Source of the DNA: Ancylobacter crimeensis
Lineage (GTDB): Bacteria; Pseudomonadota; Alphaproteobacteria; Rhizobiales; Xanthobacteraceae
Direction of reading: 5' to 3'
DNA: 64,000 bases
Assembly: GCF_023016805.1 (NCBI RefSeq)
Contig: NZ_JALKCH010000016.1
Location: 22,989-86,988, forward strand
In this document: piece by piece, positions 51,557 through 59,806 of the stretch
Layout: each line of letters opens with the position of its first letter
How positions within the stretch are numbered: position 1 is the stretch's first letter
Translations under genes and position numbers: made by a program
The notes under the pieces: model-generated
Database searches by the model: none
Told to the model about the DNA's origin: nothing
What the model saw: only the letters and a program-made list of their open reading frames with translations

Positions 51557-52584
51557 CCCGGCACGAAGCGGCTTCCACCACCCGCCGGCTCTCGCTCGAC
51601 GAGGCGAAGGCCTATGCCGCCGGCGTGCTCGAGGCCTTCGGCACCGGGCCGGACAATGCCGCCGCCACGGCCGCGGCGCTGGTCGGGGCGGAAGCCGACG
51701 GGCTGGGCAGCCATGGGTTGACCCGGCTTCCGAGCTACAGCGCGATGGTCGCCTCGGGCAAGATCGACGGGCACGCCGTACCGCGCCTGCAGCGCGTGGC
51801 ACCGTCCATGATTGCGTGCGATGCCGGCAACGGCTTTTCCTATCCGGCGATCGACCTTGCCCTGCCGATGCTGGAAAGCGTTGCGCGGGAGACCGGCATC
51901 GCGCTGCTCGGCTTGCGCCGGTCAAGTCATTTCGGCGTGGCCGGACAGCCGGCCGAAGCTCTCGCCGCGCGTGGGCTCATCGCGATGACGTTCACCAACG
52001 CGTCGGCCTCCATCGCGCCCTGGGGTGGGCGGCGGCCGCTCTTCGGCACCAATCCGGTCGCCTTTGCGACACCGTTGCGCGACCGTCCGCCGGCCGTGGT
52101 TGATCTTTCGGTCGCCAAGGTCGCACGCGGCAATATCCTCGCGGCCGCGCAGCGTGGCGAGTCGATCCCGGAAGGCTGGGCGCTCGACCCGGAAGGCCGG
52201 CCGACCACGGATGCCAAGGCCGGCCTTGCCGGAACCATGGTGCCGATGGGCGAAGCCAAAGGTACCGCGCTTGCCTTCATCATCGAGGTGATGGCGGCGG
52301 GGCTCACGGCTGCGACCTTTTCCTTCGACACGCCGAGCTTCTTCGACGGTGAGGGGCCGCCTGCGGCGATCGGACATTCGATCATCGCGATCGATCCGGG
52401 CCGCATGGCCGGGCCGGCCTTCCTTGATCACATGGAACGGCTCGCATCGGCTATCGAAGAGGAACCCGGCGCACGCCTGCCCGGCACGCGGCGAATCGCC
52501 AACAGAGCGCGGGCGCAGAGCGAGGGCGTCGTCCTCACGGTCGCGCTGCAGACGGCGCTGCGCGGCATGGGGTTCACCGGTTGA
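51553..52584 (+). CDS. Malate/L-lactate dehydrogenase family (Ldh2/YlbC type) oxidoreductase
   Basis: A 343-residue NAD(P)-dependent dehydrogenase of the Ldh_2 family, structurally unrelated to classical LDH. Markers are EADGLGSHGLTRLPSYSAMV near residue 45, RRSSHFGVAGQPAE near 125, and PLFGTNPVAFATP. Family members act on malate, ureidoglycolate, 2,3-diketogulonate or cyclic imines (delta1-piperideine-2-carboxylate). The GTG start at 51553 is coupled to the creatininase-like gene. The pair could process a cyclic amide to a 2-oxoacid. Confidence 0.87.
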   Translation: MTRHEAASTTRRLSLDEAKAYAAGVLEAFGTGPDNAAATAAALVGAEADGLGSHGLTRLPSYSAMVASGKIDGHAVPRLQRVAPSMIACDAGNGFSYPAIDLALPMLESVARETGIALLGLRRSSHFGVAGQPAEALAARGLIAMTFTNASASIAPWGGRRPLFGTNPVAFATPLRDRPPAVVDLSVAKVARGNILAAAQRGESIPEGWALDPEGRPTTDAKAGLAGTMVPMGEAKGTALAFIIEVMAAGLTAATFSFDTPSFFDGEGPPAAIGHSIIAIDPGRMAGPAFLDHMERLASAIEEEPGARLPGTRRIANRARAQSEGVVLTVALQTALRGMGFTG

Positions 52585-52593
52585 GGCAGGCCG

Positions 52594-53607
52594 TCAATCC
52601 TCGAGCCCATGCTCGCGGTAGAACCGCTCGGCGCCTGGATGAAGCGGCACCGGTACGGCTTGCAGGGCCGCTTCCAGCGTGACGCCATGCGCGGCGGGAT
52701 GGGCGGCGGCGAGCTCGGGCAATTCTTTCTGCAGGGCCCCGACCAGCGCATAGACCATGTCGTCGCTCAGCCCGGCGCGGGCCACCAGCATATTGGGGAT
52801 CGCTGCCGTGGCGACTGCGGTGGTCTGGCCCGGATAGGTTCCGGCCGGGATGATGCTCGGCTGATAGGGGGCGCCCAGCTTGGCGACCACATCGGGCGTC
52901 AGCGGCACGAGCGTGACCGGGACGTCGTGCGCCAGTTGCTCGATCGGCGCGACGCCGAGGCCGGTGGACTGAAAGACGGCATCGAGCTTGCCCTTGCGCA
53001 TTTCGTCCAATGCGTCGGCGAAGGGCAGATGGACGGTTTGTGCGAAGCTCTCGTCATAGATGCCCGCCGCATTGAGCACGTCTAGCGCGTTACGCTCGAC
53101 CCCCGAATTGGGCATGCCGATGGCCACGCGCTTGCCACGCAGATCCGAGATGGAGCGAATGCCGCTGGCCTGCGTCGCGACAAGCTGCAGATAGTTTGGA
53201 TGCAGGGTGGCAACCACGCGAATACGGTAGAAGTTCTCGGGGAAACCGGCATCGCGGTCGCCCTGCCAGGCCTGAATCAGGCTGTCGGAGAGTGCGAAGG
53301 CAAGGTCGCCCTGCTCATGCTGCAGGCGGTTGAGGTTGTCGATGGAACCCTGGGTCGCCTCCTCGGACACGGTGAGGCCCGGAATTTCGCGGGTGACGAT
53401 GCGGGAAACCGCGTCGCCGAGCGCGGCATAGACGCCGCCCGACCGTCCGGTGAGAACGACGAGATGTTCCTTGTTCGAAGCCTTGTCGGCATCCGTCGCC
53501 ACCTGTCCGGAGGGCGCTGCGGGCTCGCTGCCACCCAGCGCGGCGCTACCGATGAACAGGGCGACCGTCCCGGCCATCACTGCGGCCTTCCAGCCTGTCC
53601 ACATCAT
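52594..53607 (-). CDS. TAXI family TRAP-type substrate-binding protein
   Basis: A protein of about 337 residues with an N-terminal signal/anchor (AVMAGTVALFIGSAALGGS). The TAXI fold is shown by LTGRSGGVYAALGDAVSRIV, DLRGKRVAIGMPNSGVERNALDVL and a late GALQKELPELAAAHP. TAXI proteins deliver acidic substrates such as glutamate or C4-dicarboxylates to TRAP permeases. No TRAP membrane subunit (DctQM or fused) lies in the window, so it is an orphan or has a distant partner. It is convergent with the Ldh2-type gene. The start is ATG-ATG at 53602-53607. Confidence 0.86.
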   Translation of the reverse strand: MMWTGWKAAVMAGTVALFIGSAALGGSEPAAPSGQVATDADKASNKEHLVVLTGRSGGVYAALGDAVSRIVTREIPGLTVSEEATQGSIDNLNRLQHEQGDLAFALSDSLIQAWQGDRDAGFPENFYRIRVVATLHPNYLQLVATQASGIRSISDLRGKRVAIGMPNSGVERNALDVLNAAGIYDESFAQTVHLPFADALDEMRKGKLDAVFQSTGLGVAPIEQLAHDVPVTLVPLTPDVVAKLGAPYQPSIIPAGTYPGQTTAVATAAIPNMLVARAGLSDDMVYALVGALQKELPELAAAHPAAHGVTLEAALQAVPVPLHPGAERFYREHGLED

Positions 53608-53764
53608 GCCTGTCTCTTGCTCTCTTCGTCGGAGCTTCCCGCTTCGGGCGCGCTTCGTTGCACGGAGCGGAGCCATTGGGAATGGCCCGGGCGGTCCCGG
53701 CAGGCATTCATGACGTGAATTTCAGGCAGCGGCGTGTCCATGCCACAATATCGCAGCGGCGCAC

Positions 53765-54484
53765 TCAGGCCGGCAGCGTAGACCAGTCCGGATACCAGCC
53801 GCCCGGACCCTTGCGGAACAGCGGGCAGGAGATGGGTGCGCGAACCAGCGCCGGCCATGCGGGGTCGATGGCGCCGAGCGTCTGCTGCCAGACGTTGGTT
53901 TCCTTGATGGCCGTCGCTACGCCGACCACGTCAGCGCCGATGCGCCTCATCAGCTCCAGTTCCGCCGAGACCGTGCCGCCGGTGGAGATGACATCCTCGA
54001 CCAGCAGAACCCGCCGGCCTTCCATCCGCTCCAGCAGGCGGGGATCGATGAAGACCGTCTTGGGCTTGAGAGGACTGGTGATCGAGATGACCGGGATGGA
54101 CAGCTCGTCCTCGAACCAGAATTTCCGCGAATAGCTCAGCGGGACATAATGAGGATGGCCGAGCTTCTTCGCGACCGAGGCGGCCAGCACCATGCCCAGC
54201 GTCGGCATGCCCACCACGATCTCCGAGGCGAGGTCGCGCACGCAGTCGACGATGGCGCTGGAGAGCCGGTCTTCCAGGGCGAAGGAGTTCTCTGTGATGC
54301 AAAGATAGGCGATGGCGGTCTCGAAATCCGGCGGCAGGGCGAGAAAGGGCAGTTCCGCCCAATCGCCGTCCGGCAGCTTCACCGGATAACGGTCGACATA
54401 AGGCGGCGCCCCGCATTCGGCCAGTTCCCCTGCAGGAATGATCCGGTCGCGATAGAAGCCGCGGTCGGTGAAAGCGAGAGGCAT
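53765..54484 (-). CDS. Phosphoribosyltransferase family protein
   Basis: A 239-residue type I phosphoribosyltransferase. The PRPP-binding motif is RVLLVEDVISTGGTVSAE near residue 165, and IVVGMPTLGMVLAASVAKKLG is the loop preceding it. Adenine- or orotate-type enzymes are relatives, but the N-terminal ~70 residues are distinct, so the base is not known. GGAG lies upstream of the ATG at 54484. Adjacent creatininase-like and dehydrogenase genes hint at purine or pyrimidine salvage; this is weak inference. Confidence 0.86.
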   Translation of the reverse strand: MPLAFTDRGFYRDRIIPAGELAECGAPPYVDRYPVKLPDGDWAELPFLALPPDFETAIAYLCITENSFALEDRLSSAIVDCVRDLASEIVVGMPTLGMVLAASVAKKLGHPHYVPLSYSRKFWFEDELSIPVISITSPLKPKTVFIDPRLLERMEGRRVLLVEDVISTGGTVSAELELMRRIGADVVGVATAIKETNVWQQTLGAIDPAWPALVRAPISCPLFRKGPGGWYPDWSTLPA

Positions 54485-54568
54485 GGCGGCTCCATCGGGC
54501 GAGACTGCCATGACAAGGCAACAAGGGTGCCAGAGCCGGACCCGCCCGATAGTTCCCGCATCACGAAA

Positions 54569-54600
54569 AAGGGTCGCTCCCGCATGGCAGGGCGACCCTT
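54569..54600 (-). terminator. Intrinsic terminator after ppa
   Basis: On the minus strand AAGGGTCGC (54600-54592) pairs with GCGACCCTT (54577-54569), directly followed by more T residues, which together make a five-base U-tract. It lies 69 bases after the ppa stop and is a canonical Rho-independent terminator. Confidence 0.8.
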
Positions 54601-54668
54601 CTTTCAGGCGATGACGCATCCAAGCCGGAGGGCCTGCGCAGCCTGTCAACCGGCTTGCCGCCGCAAGC

Positions 54669-55196
54669 TCACTTCTTGGCAGCTTCGATCGCGCGGATGA
54701 TGAGCTCGCGGGCCCGGGCGGGACCCTGCCAATCGGCGACCGAGACCTTCTTGCCCTTCTCCAGATCCTTGTAGTGGGTGAAGAAGTGGGTGATCTGCTC
54801 GACGATCAGTGCCGGCAGGTCCTCATAGGTCTCGACCTTGTTGTGGTACGGATAGACCGAGGCCGACGGCACGGCGAGGACCTTCTCGTCGCCGCCCTTC
54901 TCGTCGGTCATCATCAGCACGCCGATCGGGCGGCAGGCGATGACGCAGCCGGAGACCAGCGGGATCGGCGAGATGACGATGACATCGAGCGGATCGCCGT
55001 CATCGCCCAGCGACTGCGGGATGAAGCCGTAATTGCCCGGATAAAACATCGGGGTATGCAGGAAGCGGTCGACGAAGAGCGCGCCGGATTCCTTGTCCAG
55101 CTCGTACTTCACCGGCGGCCCACCGGCCGGAATCTCGATGACGGCGTGAATCTCGTCCGGCGGGTTGGGTCCGGCCGAAATGCGCGAAATGTCCAT
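54669..55196 (-). CDS. ppa: Inorganic pyrophosphatase (family I)
   Basis: A 175-residue soluble enzyme that hydrolyses pyrophosphate to phosphate in the cytoplasm. The signature DGDPLDVIVISP carries three Mg-binding aspartates near residues 65-72; KYELDKESGALFVDR and YPGNYGFIPQSL hold the other active-site Lys, Glu, Arg and Tyr. Length and order match bacterial family I enzymes. It marks the return to housekeeping genes and is divergent from the zinc operon. Confidence 0.95.
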   Translation of the reverse strand: MDISRISAGPNPPDEIHAVIEIPAGGPPVKYELDKESGALFVDRFLHTPMFYPGNYGFIPQSLGDDGDPLDVIVISPIPLVSGCVIACRPIGVLMMTDEKGGDEKVLAVPSASVYPYHNKVETYEDLPALIVEQITHFFTHYKDLEKGKKVSVADWQGPARARELIIRAIEAAKK

Positions 55197-55357
55197 GGAT
55201 AGGCTCCCGATCGGCGCGCCGGTTCATCCGGCGAAATGGCGCTTTCCTATAGGCCGTGAAGCGCCCGGCGTCGAGATGCTGCGGTGCAGAGCCGCGCCCT
55301 CCGAAGAAGATGTCATGAACCGATATAAAGTAGCATCCGCCGCTGGACAGCCTAGAA

Positions 55358-55372
55358 TGATACGTTGTATCA
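55358..55372. promoter_or_regulatory. Putative Zur (Fur-family) operator
   Basis: TGATACGTTGTATCA is a perfect 6-3-6 palindrome in an AT-richer patch 61 bases upstream of the first gene of the zinc operon. Size, symmetry and AT content fit Fur/Zur boxes, which control znu genes in alphaproteobacteria by repressing them when zinc is sufficient. Confidence 0.65.
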
Positions 55373-55433
55373 GTTTTGCATGATCGCGGCTGAACGACAG
55401 GTGCCGGCTCGTGCCGGACAGAACAGGAGTTGG

Positions 55434-55634
55434 ATGGCGACGGCCTCGCGTGCCGATGACGGCGCCCCGCCGGATGGTCATTCCCATATCCATTCCCGTC
55501 CGGCCCCTGCCGCCGGCGTGCCCTCGCATTCCTTGCTGCGGCTCTCGGTCTGGCAGCGGCTCGCCATCGTGGTGCCGGTCGGCGTGATGCTGTGGGGTCT
55601 GGCGTTGTGGGTCATTTGGGGAGGCGGCTCCTGA
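55434..55634 (+). CDS. Small single-pass membrane protein at the head of the zinc operon
   Basis: A 66-residue protein with a histidine-containing N-terminal half (GHSHIHSRP) and one membrane segment (LAIVVPVGVMLWGLALWVIW). AGGAG lies five bases before the ATG at 55434; an earlier TTG would overlap the operator. The stop overlaps the znuC start (TGATG). The function is unknown; a zinc-related accessory role is suggested only by position and histidines. Confidence 0.72.
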   Translation: MATASRADDGAPPDGHSHIHSRPAPAAGVPSHSLLRLSVWQRLAIVVPVGVMLWGLALWVIWGGGS

Positions 55635-56467
55635 TGTCGGCCCATCACCATCCGACGCATGAACACGACCACGCGCATGCTCATCTCGCCAGGCCGACTG
55701 CCGAGGATCGTGGCGCGACTGTCCTCGCCTTCCGTGACCTGACCCTCGGCTATGACCGGCATCCGGCCGTGCATCATCTCCATGGCAACGTGCCCGAAGG
55801 CGAGTTGCTCGCGATCTGCGGGCCGAACGGTGCCGGCAAATCGACGCTGCTCAAGGGCGTCATGGGCGCCGTGCGTCCGCTTGCCGGCGGCATCGACCTT
55901 ACCCGTCTGCCACGACAGGAGGTCGCCTATCTGCCTCAGGCCGCCGAGGTGGACCGGACCTTTCCGATCGACGTCTATGACCTCGTTGCCACGGGTCTCT
56001 GGCGGCGCACCGGGCTGTTCGGCGGCGTCGGTCGTGCCGATCGCGCCCGGATCGGCGAGGCGTTGGCGAGCGTGGGTCTCGCCGGCTTCGAGGGGCGCCC
56101 GATCGGCACGCTGTCGGGCGGGCAGATGCAGCGCGCGCTGTTCGCCCGGCTGCTGTTGCAGGATGCGCGGCTGATCCTGCTCGACGAGCCCTTCACCGCG
56201 CTCGACGCTGGCACGGTGGCCGATCTGCTCGCACTGGTGCGGCGCTGGCATGGCGAGGGCCGCACGGTGCTGGCGGTGCTGCACGATTTCGAGCTGGTGC
56301 GCCGGCATTTCCCGCGCACCTTGCTGCTGGCCCGCTCGCCCGTCGCCTGGGGACCGACCGAGGAAGTTCTGGTCGACGACAATCTCAACCGTGCCCGCCG
56401 CATGTGCGAGGCGTGGGACGAAGGGGCGGCGGTTTGCGCGCCGATCGTCGGGGAGCGCGCGGCATGA
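55634..56467 (+). CDS. znuC: Zinc/manganese ABC transporter ATP-binding protein
   Basis: A 277-residue ATPase. It begins with a histidine-rich tail (HHHPTHEHDHAHAH), a likely metal buffer. Walker A is GPNGAGKST near residue 65, signature LSGGQMQRALFARLL, Walker B LILLDEPFTALD. It energises metal uptake with the permease and binding protein that follow. The ATP > permease > binding-protein order is also that of AztABC systems, so znu and azt naming are both possible. The stop overlaps znuB (ATGA). Confidence 0.9.
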   Translation: MSAHHHPTHEHDHAHAHLARPTAEDRGATVLAFRDLTLGYDRHPAVHHLHGNVPEGELLAICGPNGAGKSTLLKGVMGAVRPLAGGIDLTRLPRQEVAYLPQAAEVDRTFPIDVYDLVATGLWRRTGLFGGVGRADRARIGEALASVGLAGFEGRPIGTLSGGQMQRALFARLLLQDARLILLDEPFTALDAGTVADLLALVRRWHGEGRTVLAVLHDFELVRRHFPRTLLLARSPVAWGPTEEVLVDDNLNRARRMCEAWDEGAAVCAPIVGERAA

Positions 56468-57336
56468 ACCTCTATGAGCTGTTCATCGCGCCCTTCGCCG
56501 AGTTCGATTTCATGCGGCGCGCCCTTGTTGGCGTCTTCGCGCTCGCCGTCGGGGCGGGGCCGGTCGGCGTGCTGCTGATGCTGCGGCGGATGAGCCTGAC
56601 GGGCGATGCGATGGCCCATGCCATCCTGCCCGGCGCCGCGCTCGGTTTCCTCGCCGCCGGCCTCAACCTCTTCGCCATGACGATCGGCGGCCTCGTCGCC
56701 GGCTTCACCGTGGCGCTGGGCGCCGGGGCGGTGGCGCGGGCGACGCAGATGAAAGAGGACGCGGCGCTCGCCGCCTTCTATCTCGTCTCGCTGGCGCTCG
56801 GCGTGCTGCTGGTCTCGCTGCGCGGCTCGAATGTCGACCTGCTGCACGTGCTGTTCGGCACGGTGCTGGCGCTGGACGATGCGACGCTTCTGCTCATCGT
56901 CGGCATTTCCTCGGTCTCGCTGCTGGTGCTGGCGGTGCTGTGGCGGCCGCTGGTGCTGGAATGCGTCGATCCCGGTTTCCTGCGCTCGGTCAGCCGGGCC
57001 GGTGCGCCGACGCATCTGGTCTTCCTCATGCTGGTGGTGCTGAACCTCGTCGGCGGCTTCCATGCGCTGGGCACGCTGCTCGCGGTGGGCCTGATGATGC
57101 TGCCCGCCGCGACCGCCCGGTTCTGGGCCCGCGACCTCAACGTCATGGTGCTGTTGGCGAGCCTGATCGCCGCGGCGGCGGGCGTGGCGGGGCTGCTGGT
57201 CTCCTATCATCTCGGTGCGCCATCCGGGCCTGCCATCATCCTCGTCGCCGGCGCGGGCTATGCCGTTTCGGTCCTCATCGGACCTGTCGGGGGGCTGTTG
57301 CCCCGCCTGATGCCGGGACGCCATCTCGAAGCCTGA
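56464..57336 (+). CDS. znuB: Zinc/manganese ABC transporter permease
   Basis: A 290-residue membrane protein of the ABC-3 family with about eight hydrophobic segments. The family part starts LMLRRMSLTGDAMAHAILPGAALGF near residue 37. VGGFHALGTLLAVGLMMLPAATARFWA near residue 200 is the usual late signature. It forms the metal channel with ZnuC and is coupled to it by an ATGA overlap; znuA follows after 15 bases. Confidence 0.92.
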   Translation: MNLYELFIAPFAEFDFMRRALVGVFALAVGAGPVGVLLMLRRMSLTGDAMAHAILPGAALGFLAAGLNLFAMTIGGLVAGFTVALGAGAVARATQMKEDAALAAFYLVSLALGVLLVSLRGSNVDLLHVLFGTVLALDDATLLLIVGISSVSLLVLAVLWRPLVLECVDPGFLRSVSRAGAPTHLVFLMLVVLNLVGGFHALGTLLAVGLMMLPAATARFWARDLNVMVLLASLIAAAAGVAGLLVSYHLGAPSGPAIILVAGAGYAVSVLIGPVGGLLPRLMPGRHLEA

Positions 57337-57351
57337 AACGGAGTCTTCTCC

Positions 57352-58365
57352 ATGACGTTGGTTTCTCACACGCGGCGCCGCGCCATGCTCGCGGCGCTCA
57401 CCCTCGCGCTCGCCCTGCCGACCGCCGGTGCGGTCCGGGCACAGGATGCCACCCCGGCGAAGCTGCCCGTCGTAGCGACCTTCTCCATCCTGGGCGATAT
57501 CGTGAAGCAGGTGGGCGGCGACCGGCTCGCCGTCACCACTCTGGTCGGTCCCGACGGCGACACCCATGTCTACCAGCCGACCCCTTCCGACGCGAAAGCG
57601 GTAGCCAATGCGAAGCTCGTCTTCGAGAACGGCCTCGGCCTTGAAGGCTGGATTCCGCGCCTCGTCAAGGCGTCGGGCAGCAAGGCCGAGCCGGTGGTGG
57701 TGACGGAAGGCGTGATCCCGCGCTACCGCACCGCGACCGAGCCGCAGGACGACGAAGGGGCGGAGGCCGGGCACGACCATGACAAGACCGGCGCCGGCAA
57801 GACCGGTACTGACACGGCGAAGGACCATGACCATGGCCCGCTCGATCCCCATGCCTGGCAGAACGTTGCCAATGTGGAGATCTATGCCGGCAACATCCGC
57901 GACGCGCTGATCTCCGCAGATCCCGCCGGTGCGGAGGCCTACAAGGCGCAGGCGGCCGCCTATATCGACAAGCTCAAGGCGCTCGACGCCGAGGTACGCA
58001 AGACGATGGCGGCGATCCCGGCCTCGCAGCGCCGCATCATCACATCGCACGACGCCTTCGGCTATTTCGGCGACGCCTATGGCGTGACGCTGCTCGCGCC
58101 GCAGGGCGTTTCCACCGAGGCCGAAGCGTCCGCCAAGGATGTCGGCCGCATCATCAAGCAGATCCGGCAGGAGAAGATCCCGGCGGTGTTCCTCGAGAAC
58201 ATCACCGATCCCCGACTGACCCAGCGCATCGCCAAGGAATCCGGCGCCAAGGTCGGCGGCACGCTCTACACCGACGCCCTGTCCGATGACAAAGGGCCGG
58301 CGAGCACCTACATCGACATGATCCGGAACAATATCCGCGAACTGTCCTCGGCGCTGTCGAGCTGA
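57352..58365 (+). CDS. znuA: Zinc/manganese ABC transporter substrate-binding protein
   Basis: A 337-residue periplasmic cluster A-I metal-binding protein with a signal peptide ending near VRAQDA. Likely metal ligands are His72 (DTHVYQP), His167 (DPHAW), His233 (TSHDAFGYF) and Asp308 (TDALS). A flexible His/Asp-rich loop (HDHDKTG...KDHDHG, residues 141-161) is the mark of zinc-specific ZnuA proteins. ZnuA loads zinc into ZnuB. Confidence 0.93.
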   Translation: MTLVSHTRRRAMLAALTLALALPTAGAVRAQDATPAKLPVVATFSILGDIVKQVGGDRLAVTTLVGPDGDTHVYQPTPSDAKAVANAKLVFENGLGLEGWIPRLVKASGSKAEPVVVTEGVIPRYRTATEPQDDEGAEAGHDHDKTGAGKTGTDTAKDHDHGPLDPHAWQNVANVEIYAGNIRDALISADPAGAEAYKAQAAAYIDKLKALDAEVRKTMAAIPASQRRIITSHDAFGYFGDAYGVTLLAPQGVSTEAEASAKDVGRIIKQIRQEKIPAVFLENITDPRLTQRIAKESGAKVGGTLYTDALSDDKGPASTYIDMIRNNIRELSSALSS

Positions 58366-58466
58366 TCGCGGAGGCCGATCTCCAATCCCGTGGCGGGGCG
58401 TCCGCCGCACAGGTCTGTCCGGGCGTTCGGCCCGGGCATGGCCTTTGAAAGACCCGAGGTTTGACC

Positions 58467-59441
58467 ATGGCCGAAGCCAACGCCGACAAGATCCCCGTCA
58501 CCGTGCTCACCGGCTATCTCGGCGCCGGCAAGACCACGCTGCTCAACCGCATCCTCTCCGAGCCGCACGGCAAGAAATTCGCCGTCGTCGTCAATGAGTT
58601 CGGCGAGATCGGCATCGACAACGACCTCGTGGTGGGAGCCGACGAGGAGGTGTTCGAGATGAACAATGGCTGCATCTGCTGCACCGTGCGCGGCGACCTG
58701 ATCCGCATCATCGACGGCCTGCTCAAGCGCAAGGGCGACTTCGACGGCATCATCGTCGAGACCACCGGCCTCGCCGATCCCGCCCCGGTGGCGCAGACCT
58801 TCTTCGTCGACGAGACGGTAGGCGCCAAGACCGCGCTCGACGCGGTGGTGACGGTGGCCGATGCCAAATGGCTGAAGGACCGGCTGAAGGACGCGCCGGA
58901 GGCCAAGAACCAGATCGCCTTCGCCGACGTCATCCTGCTCAACAAGACCGACCTCGTCAGCGAAACCGAGTTGAAGGATGTCGAGATGCGCATCCGGGCC
59001 ATCAACCCCTTCGCCCGGATCCATCACACGCAGCGCTCCAATATCGCGATCGACAAGGTGCTGGGTCAGGGGGCGTTCGACCTCGACCGCATCACCGCCA
59101 TCGACCCGGATTTCCTCGAGGGTGGCCACAAGCATTTCCATGACGAGGAGATGAAGTCGGTCTCCTTCTCCTCCGACACGCCGCTCGATCCGGACAAGTT
59201 CTTCCCCTGGATCCAGGAGCTGACCCAGCGCGAAGGGCCGAACATTCTGCGCTCCAAGGGCATCCTTGCCTTCAAGGACGATCCGGACCGCTTCGTGTTC
59301 CAGGGCGTGCACATGATTCTGGACGGCGACCACCAGCGCCCGTGGCAGGAGGGCGAGGCGAAGCTGAGCCGCATCGTCTTCATCGGCCGCAAGCTCGACG
59401 TGCCGGCGCTGGAAAAGGGTTTTCGCGCCTGCATCGCCTGA
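58467..59441 (+). CDS. CobW/COG0523 family GTPase (zinc-related metallochaperone)
   Basis: A 324-residue G3E GTPase: Walker A GYLGAGKTTLLN, the metal-binding CxCC motif GCICC (Cys69, Cys71, Cys72), GTPase motif LLNKTDLV, and a C-terminal CobW domain with a histidine-rich GHKHFHDEE. I chose the ATG at 58467 with GAGG upstream over a TTG six bases earlier. COG0523 proteins next to znu genes serve zinc allocation during scarcity rather than cobalamin synthesis. A strong terminator follows. Confidence 0.92.
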   Translation: MAEANADKIPVTVLTGYLGAGKTTLLNRILSEPHGKKFAVVVNEFGEIGIDNDLVVGADEEVFEMNNGCICCTVRGDLIRIIDGLLKRKGDFDGIIVETTGLADPAPVAQTFFVDETVGAKTALDAVVTVADAKWLKDRLKDAPEAKNQIAFADVILLNKTDLVSETELKDVEMRIRAINPFARIHHTQRSNIAIDKVLGQGAFDLDRITAIDPDFLEGGHKHFHDEEMKSVSFSSDTPLDPDKFFPWIQELTQREGPNILRSKGILAFKDDPDRFVFQGVHMILDGDHQRPWQEGEAKLSRIVFIGRKLDVPALEKGFRACIA

Positions 59442-59461
59442 TTCCGCCGCACGGAACGAAT

Positions 59462-59500
59462 GAACGGCGCCGGTCCGCTGGAAAGCGGCCGGCGCCGTTC
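59462..59500 (+). terminator. Hairpin terminator after the CobW gene
   Basis: GAACGGCGCCGG (59462-59473) pairs with CCGGCGCCGTTC (59489-59500), with an inner CCGCT/AGCGG extension. The stem starts 21 bases after the stop and is followed by only a short T stretch. Confidence 0.65.
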
Positions 59501-59542
59501 TCATGTCGGGCGGACGGGTGACGCGGGGCGGAAATTCCGCTA

Positions 59543-59590
59543 GAGCGTTTTCCGCGAATGTTGCGAGACCTTCGCGACTGGAAAACGCTC
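59543..59590. repeat. Intergenic palindrome GAGCGTTTTC...GAAAACGCTC
   Basis: Ten-base outer arms (59543-59552 and 59581-59590) with an inner CGCGAA/TTCGCG pair. It resembles the GAGCGTTTTC family of palindromes scattered between genes in Rhizobiales. It lies in the 365-base gap between cobW and the WD40 gene, which holds no other gene. Confidence 0.55.
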
Positions 59591-59606
59591 CAGTCGTTTG
59601 AATCCA

Positions 59607-59649
59607 GAGCCCTTTCCGATCGGGTGAGCCGCCCGATCGGAAAGGGCTC
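59607..59649. repeat. Perfect 18-bp inverted repeat
   Basis: GAGCCCTTTCCGATCGGG (59607-59624) is followed by a seven-base loop and its exact complement (59632-59649). It stands 16 bases after the GAGCGTTTTC palindrome. It could be a repeat-family palindrome, a strong RNA hairpin, or both. Confidence 0.6.
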
Positions 59650-59806
59650 CGGGGCATGCGCCGATCCGGCCGCACCGCGATCAGGACAGCGCGTGCTCCA
59701 GCCTTTTCTCGGAGCGCGATTGGCCAGGCGGATCCCGCGATCTGGCCGGATCGCGCTCTTGCCGGCGGCCAAAGACGTCGTCCGCTGCGCCGATCGGGGA
59801 GTCTCC

